Of a stretch of DNA of 64,000 bases, positions 58,141 to 64,000 are shown in pieces. Source of the stretch: Punica granatum (lineage: Eukaryota; Streptophyta; Magnoliopsida; Myrtales; Lythraceae); NCBI RefSeq assembly GCF_007655135.1, contig NC_045129.1, forward strand, positions 15,660,274 to 15,724,273. The letters are read 5' to 3'. Position 1 is the stretch's first letter, and the number at the start of each line of letters is the position of its first letter. Position numbers and translations under genes: made by a program. The notes beneath the pieces were generated by a model that was given only the letters and a program-made list of their open reading frames with translations, did not search any database and was not told where the DNA came from.

Positions 58141-59956
58141 TGCCAGCCTTGTATTCTCTCTGCACTCCTGTTTTAAAAATCTCGCTCCCAGCATTCTCTG
58201 CCTTTTCGTTCACCCTTTCTACGCGTTTATCTCTCTTATTTTCGATTTTTCCAATCTTCCCCACCCTTCACTCACTCCGTGCCACTGTTCTGCAAATCCT
58301 ATCCTCTATAGTTGCCGATTTCCTGCCCTTCCCAGCCCATTCTAAGTAAACCTGCATCAAACTTTTGGGGTTTAGGTTGGACTGGAAAGAGAGAAGAATT
58401 AATTGCTTATTAGTTTAATAAAGAAAACTAACGTTAGATAAATCTAGGATTGTTGCCTATTATGGAGTCACCTCTAAAAGACTTTCTGTGAAGAGTCTTT
58501 ATTGTGAGCATGGATTGTCTAGCGAATAATCTTGAATTTTGCTTGGTCACTAAACCGGGTACTATTCGAACTTATCTCAAAGCTATTTGTAATACATAAA
58601 AACAATAACCTTTCGTGGTTTTTTTCTACTTTCGATGTGCTCAGGTTCTTTTTTCTCCATGTACCATTTCGCTCAACAAATTTGCTGTTGGTTCCTCTAA
58701 TTTTTTATTTCCTCGCCATATATAAATCAATGATTGGAAAAGTCGATTGCCTATTAGGTAGACCTTGATCACATTTTGCATGCTAGATCACAAAGATTCC
58801 CAGGGCAGCATGCCTTGGTGATGTCCATGGATATAGTTCTGCCTAATGTGACAAATAATCATAAACCAGTGTTGGAAGGATGGCTGTAAGTACTTTACTA
58901 TAATGGATTTTCGTATTTAATCATGTGAAGTTATGGCAATCCTGCCTCTTTGAAGGACAAGAGGTGGTAATTTTTTCAATTCCTCTTTTACATCTTCTCT
59001 CCTGCCTCTACTTTATGCTTTTGTGGAATAGGTAGATATGGATATTCTCTATCAATGATGACTGGGTACATGATTTTCAATAGCTTCTTATCGCTTCCCT
59101 ATTATTCTTCTTTACGGGCATGCTTCTCTTCAAACGAGAGACATGTTATCAGTTATAACTACTGTTATTCTTCCTTTACGTACGAAAGTATTTGGTTATT
59201 GGTGAAAAATCAAAATACTTCTAATGTCAAATCAGGATCAACTAGGACATAAATAAATCAACTAGGACATAAATAAAGCATCGGGTCGAACTCTTCTTTG
59301 GTGTCAAAGCTAAAAGCTATTAAATAGTCATCGACTCCCGGGAAGGGGTAGAAAAATGGGACCCATTATGGGACATACAATGCATTACAAACGTATATTC
59401 ATTACGCTTCAACCGGGTTATTCTATTTCACCTCTTAAAAAAAACTTAAATCAAAATACTTAATAGCATGGCGATACATTTATATAAAACTTCTACTGCA
59501 AGCTTCGATTTCAAACAAATGGAGGGAGAGAGAAACATTTTTCTAAGAGCTTTGAGATGCCATTTGTTCCTTTCTGAAGCACACCATGAGGGTGAATGAG
59601 AACGTGATACGGATGATTAGTCTTTGGTCGAGTGGTTCTTCCTTTCGAACGCCCCTTCTTTTGCTTTTGCAGTCTTTATCAGGTGCCAAGACCGCCACTT
59701 CACTTCTCTCTTCTTTATTTGTCTTCATGTTTTTTGAGCTGCCTTTTCATTTTCGTTTTATTCTTTAATTTTGCATCGTAAATAAATCCAATCTGTAAAT
59801 TGTGTTTTCATGAGCCTAGGTGGTTCATTTTTTTTTTTCAGTTGATAGGGATTAAATTAGTAATCGGTGTTTCATAGATAAGCATGATCCTGGTGATTTT
59901 GAGTTTTATGGAATTAGGCCAATTTCTTAAATGTTCGACTCCTTGCCCTATCTTAA
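58141..59956. other. Non-coding DNA, no gene recognised
   Basis: A 20-bp perfect tandem duplication (ATCAACTAGGACATAAATAA) lies at 59237-59276. An exon-like stretch at about 58776-58890 is open and ends at a good donor (GCTGTAAGTAC), but I recognise no family. Confidence 0.4.
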
Positions 59957-59961
59957 GGTCG
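59957..59961. repeat. Target-site duplication of solo LTR 2 (left)
   Basis: GGTCG, matching GGTTG at 63655-63659 with one mismatch. Confidence 0.55.
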
Positions 59962-61331
59962 TGTCAGCACTCCATTTTGGTCCATCGGCGCTCGGGAACC
60001 GTCGAGGAGGGCCCAACCATATGTCCCATTTATCAAGAAAGTCATGTTTGACTATCGTTCGATACATTCATTGATTTTGAATATGGGGTTTTTCTTATTT
60101 AAACCTAATCTTATATTTTTAGAAAAAAATACTCTACAAGACGTTTTTGGGCTTTACGCCCATCAATTAATATCTTTCAAAATTCAAAATAATATTCGGG
60201 GCCATAAAATATTTCTCTGTAAAATATTGATCCTTGAATTTTTCTGAACGTAATGGTGATCTCGGATCATTTTTCGGGTATCCGATTGAAAAGACAAAAT
60301 TTTCAGGTCTTACGTGCATCAATTTAGATTTTTTCAAAAATTCGAGACGATGCTCGGGATTGAAAATTTTTTTATGCATAATGTCGATCCTTGAATTTTT
60401 CTGAACACAACAGTGTTCTCGGATTATTTTTCGGATATCTGTTTGAAAAGATCATAAATTCGAAAATAATTGAGCAATTACGATCGACGTGTGTCTAAGG
60501 TTCGATCTCAATTTTTATGGAGATTCGACCTTCGTCGATGCAAATTGGAATTCTCATCAAGCCGATTGTTTTTTGAATTTCTCAATTTCAAAGTTTTCGT
60601 TCCGAAATTGTTGATAGATCCCGAGAAATCGAATTCGGCACGAGACACACCTATACGAGTAAAAAAAAAAGCAAAAAAATAATGAAAAGTGTGGGGCGTT
60701 GGCCAAATGGCCAACTTGGCCAACCCCCATGTCTTTCCTGTTGATTCCATCTTCTTCTTCTTCTTCTTCTTCTTCTTCTCTTTTTCTTTTTTTCTTGGCA
60801 GCTCAAGCAAGTTGGCCTGCTCATTTTATCCCGGCGCCTACCATATCCTCTGCATCCATCACCATCACCTGATCTACTTCTTTTCCTTCTTCTCTTTTCT
60901 TCTTCTTTTCACTCAATCAACTGGCTTTCTCTTTTCTTTCGCGCCTCCCCTGTAACTCCTGCAACTCAAGCCCATCCCTCTGCTTCCTTCCCTATAGCTC
61001 CTTCTGCTGTCCTTTCTCGGTTGTAGACTTTCCAAAAATCTTTTGCAACCTTCAACCATCAGTTCCACTTTTCTTGCATGACTTCCTGATCATCTTTTTT
61101 CTCCTTCTTCTTCACTGACATACCTAGCCACCCTGCAACCTCTACATCCTCACTCTCTGCCACCCTCATCCTCACGCATCCGTCCTTTCCTTCTCGGGCA
61201 GAAGGCACTAGCAAGCTCCATCATCATCATCTACCATCAGCTCATCCCTCTCTCCCTCTTGGTTCTCAGCCACCATTCATCCTCCTCACTCTCGGTTACA
61301 ACAATAGTAACTCACTCACTCCTTATCCCCT

Positions 61332-61388
<57 letters not shown>

Positions 61389-63654
61389 TCCTTAGCATCT
61401 CCTCTCTAGACGACCATTCTTTCCTCCCATTCCCTCAATTTCGACATCTTAGCAGCCACAACCAGCCGCTCTTCTTACTTTGATCATCAGCTCCTCTTCT
61501 CTCTCCTCGTTTCTTTCATCGGCTTATGTCCCTTGGTTCCTTCTGTTCTCGGCCATCAACACACCAGTCCAGCTCCCCTCCCGACTTTGCTCTTGATAAC
61601 TATCTTCCATTACCTCCTGCTACCATCCATTGCCTCTGCAGTCTCCTCCTCAACCGTCTTTTATATCAACACCACCATCAACCAGCTTCTTCACTCGATC
61701 AGTCCATCTCCTACATGATCATCATTCTCACTTCCACCTCCATCTACTTCCTCAGCTGCGTCTGCCACCTGCTAACCCTCACCCAACCAACCATTCACTC
61801 ACTCTTTTGGGCTCCCAAAACGGAACCCAAAGCCCACTACTGCCACTCTCCTCTTTTTCTTTCTTTGCAGGTTGTGTTACTACTGGTGTCCTTCCCTCGA
61901 GTCTTCCTCCAAGCTCCTGAGCTCAGCTTGCTGTTGTCACTGCCCCTCAAAGTCATTTACTGATTGAAGCTACTGTTGTTCTTCCTCTAGTTGATTGCTG
62001 TCTCTTCTCAAGCTCGAGCCGAGCTACTGTACAATCTCATTGCCCTCTTCCTTCGTTCTTGCAGGTCTACGGTTGATCCAGCAGCTCTTCCCTCAGGTTT
62101 CTTGTTGCTCCCGACTCGTTGAACCCATGTGGCGTGTCGCGTCCTCATTTTCCTAAGTTTGTGTTTAGACCGGGTTTATCTGTCATAAAACATGAAACCA
62201 GACTAATTACACACTTGACATAATCAAACACATTGAAATGGGATGGACAAAACCCTAGGTTTAAGATTCTAGTAAAACACACATCTATCATAATATGCTA
62301 ACTTGTAGTGTCACAAAATAGAAGAATTTAAAAGAAATGCACACACTTAGGACTTAACAACAGACATTATGTTTGTCAAGTCCTTTTTTAGCAAATTTGA
62401 ATGCTACATACCCTTCCAGGACGACCCATGGCCGATTCTCACCACATGTATCTGTTTTGTTTTTGTTTGTTTAGGATAGAGACATGTCTGCCAAGTAACC
62501 CCAGTTCATAATTTGATAATCACGTAAATATGACAATTAATTCACACCACTTGTCTGTTATTTGCTTATGTCTGTTTTCATATGTTTGCATCTGTTTTTA
62601 TTTGTTTTGTTGTGGGTCAAGCCCAACTTCATAGGACATGATTCACACGGAGTCCAACGCCTCAACCATCGATCACTGGGTTTAACGCCCCCACGCACTG
62701 AGTGCGCGCGACCCGAGCGCGGTGTGGGGTCTAGTCTTGAGTAGATGTTTCGCCCCAGTAGTATCCAAGCGGAGAATGACTCGGGTCCGGATGCGCGAAA
62801 GGAGGATAGACAATTACTCGAGAGCTAGATCGGTCTCACGGCTATTTTACCATTCAGTCCTCTTGGGACCCGTTGGTTCGATCGGACCCAACCTCCGACT
62901 CTCATAAGCCCACATCGCATTCATTTCGGTTTCGGTCTTTCAAACTTCACAATGAGCTAGAGCGAAATGTTGACCAAGCGCATACCGATTGGGATCTCTT
63001 TGTTATAATTTGTATTTATTATTTGAGAGTACATTTGTGAGACATTTATCTGGACATTTATTCTTGTAACGATCCTAGTCGACGAGTGCAAGGTTCGAGA
63101 GTCGGAATAGGTCGAGTCGGTTTACGGGTCCCCAAGATAAGCGGGACAACACAAGTCACAAGCTTGGTCCACGCGGTGAACCGACCATCATGGCCTGGTT
63201 AGCCGAAATGTGAGGACGGCAGACCAATCCCCCAACCCCAGGATCTACTTCTCTTTCGATCTCTTAACTCGAATCAATTACTTCCACGAATTTACGGTGT
63301 CAAAACAAATAAGATAAGCGCGACCTAATCAAGTAGTAAATAAACTAAAAACGACAAGCCCTAGACAAACCAGATTACCAATAGGGCGTGCGGCATATAG
63401 GCCTGCACATAACAGAACCCCCGAATTCGAAACCCTCGGTTCCGCAAGATTATATGCCTTACCAACAAGGTATATCCATTGCCCCTAGACCCAAGCAACT
63501 CATCGGCCCTCAACCTCCAGATATTAAATGGGTAGTGACAACTCGTTTTCACGAGTGTCCGTCACGCGTTCCTCGGGAAGGTGGACACCCCTCAAGCCGT
63601 GTAATCAGCACACACGCATGCGGGCCCTGACGAAGCGAAATTCGGGTCCGCATA
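59962..63654 (+). mobile_element. Giant solo LTR 2 (3,693 bp), same family as solo LTR 1
   Basis: Starts TGTCAGCACTCCATTTTGG and ends TTCGGGTCCGCATA, parallel to solo LTR 1; the final CA has become TA. Interior blocks also match, for example TGAATGCTACATACCCT, GCACTGAGTGCGCG-like and AATTTACGGTGTCAAAAC. There is no PBS, gag or pol. A pyrimidine-rich zone (60740-62100) with a (TCT)n run (60750-60779) and a poly-C run replaces the TCAGTCC repeats of copy 1. The one-mismatch TSD and altered end suggest it is older than copy 1. Confidence 0.8.
61333..61387. repeat. 55-base poly-C homopolymer
   Basis: An uninterrupted run of C inside solo LTR 2. It may be a real expansion or an assembly or consensus artefact. 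Confidence 0.9.
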
Positions 63655-63659
63655 GGTTG
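63655..63659. repeat. Target-site duplication of solo LTR 2 (right)
   Basis: GGTTG against GGTCG at 59957-59961. Confidence 0.55.
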
Positions 63660-64000
63660 GTAGTGAAATCACATTCTCGATTTGATATTTTTAAGGAGCC
63701 TTTGAGTTAATTTTCTGTCAATATCATCATGTTACTCTGTATTTTTCTGTCCATTAATTATTCACTTGTTAATCTCTTCAAGATCAGAGGAAATACACCC
63801 CAGTTCGTTGGCAATCGAAGTTGGCGTTCAACATTTTATGTCATATCATCTTTAGCCATTGCATAATCTCTACAAAGTATGTGTCTTTTGGTTATCGTAA
63901 TTGGTAAGTCTTGAATTTAATTCAGCAAAAGAAAAAGTCTTGAATTTAGCTATGTTATTGAATTTTGTAACTATTTTAATATATGTGCCTGTTGAAATTG
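63660..64000. other. Non-coding DNA to the window end
   Basis: Nothing recognised. Confidence 0.5.

Noticed and set aside
58776..58890. Exon-like stretch (reads QRFPGQHALV... to a GTAAGT donor), with another short exon-like piece after an acceptor near 59030
   Set aside because: I recognise no family and cannot connect the pieces into a gene; left as unexplained.
61259..61963. Proline-rich frames (one with a poly-Pro run)
   Set aside because: The poly-Pro comes from the poly-C homopolymer in solo LTR 2; no conserved protein.
1..64000. CRISPR arrays, bacterial operons, riboswitches
   Set aside because: The window is plant nuclear DNA; direct repeats found are tandem without spacers or belong to transposons.

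Overview
This is a piece of a eudicot plant nuclear genome, probably from a woody dicot; the species cannot be named from the sequence. The evidence is spliced plant genes (GT-AG introns, SHAQKYF-type MYB, GDSL lipase, LEA-2), dense LTR retrotransposons of plant Copia, Tat/Ogre-like and Athila-like types, SINEs, a PIF/Harbinger derivative and a plastid-DNA insertion. Most of the window is transposon sequence. Only about 36.6-48.4 kb is clearly genic.

Layout. 0.9-29 kb is a nested pile of Tat/Ogre-like Gypsy sequence: a protease fragment, two related LTR copies (A, broken into three pieces from 1.7 to 12.9 kb; B, 19.66-26.9 kb), a minus-strand gag remnant at 17.2-18.9 kb and several tandem-repeat arrays. 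Copy A is interrupted by a ~1.4 kb insert with imperfect inverted ends and by a very young, intact 8.0 kb Copia element (4449-12443, 1,663-bp LTRs with one difference seen, TSD CAAAC, uninterrupted 1,325-codon gag-pol). Copy B is interrupted by a 3.55 kb solo LTR of another family (22860-26410, TSD ATGGC). 26.9-28.2 kb is a decayed 'putative gypsy type transposon' ORF. 29.5-34.3 kb is a second Copia element on the minus strand (330-bp LTRs, TSD GTTTG) whose gag-pol frame is cut by one in-frame stop.

The genic island holds three spliced genes whose exon phases all close: a single-repeat MYB gene (36620-38963, +) with five ~60-residue repeats in its C-terminal half; a GDSL esterase/lipase (42892-44360, +, four exons, 372 aa); and a LEA-2/NDR1-like membrane protein (47530-45569, -, three coding exons, 308 aa). 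The last two are convergent. Nothing suggests that the three act in one pathway.

48.4-64 kb is again repeat-rich: a 430-bp foldback element, a plastid insertion with the 3' part of trnR-ACG, a SINE-like insertion with TSD, a PIF/Harbinger deletion derivative, a UDP-glycosyltransferase pseudogene, a Tat-type LTR fragment inserted in an Athila-like element that has lost its reverse transcriptase, and a second ~3.7 kb solo LTR (59962-63654) with a 55-bp poly-C run.

I found no convincing undescribed multi-gene system. The most notable items are the repeat-expanded MYB protein, the near-identical Copia LTRs, the pair of giant solo LTRs and the readable nesting history.
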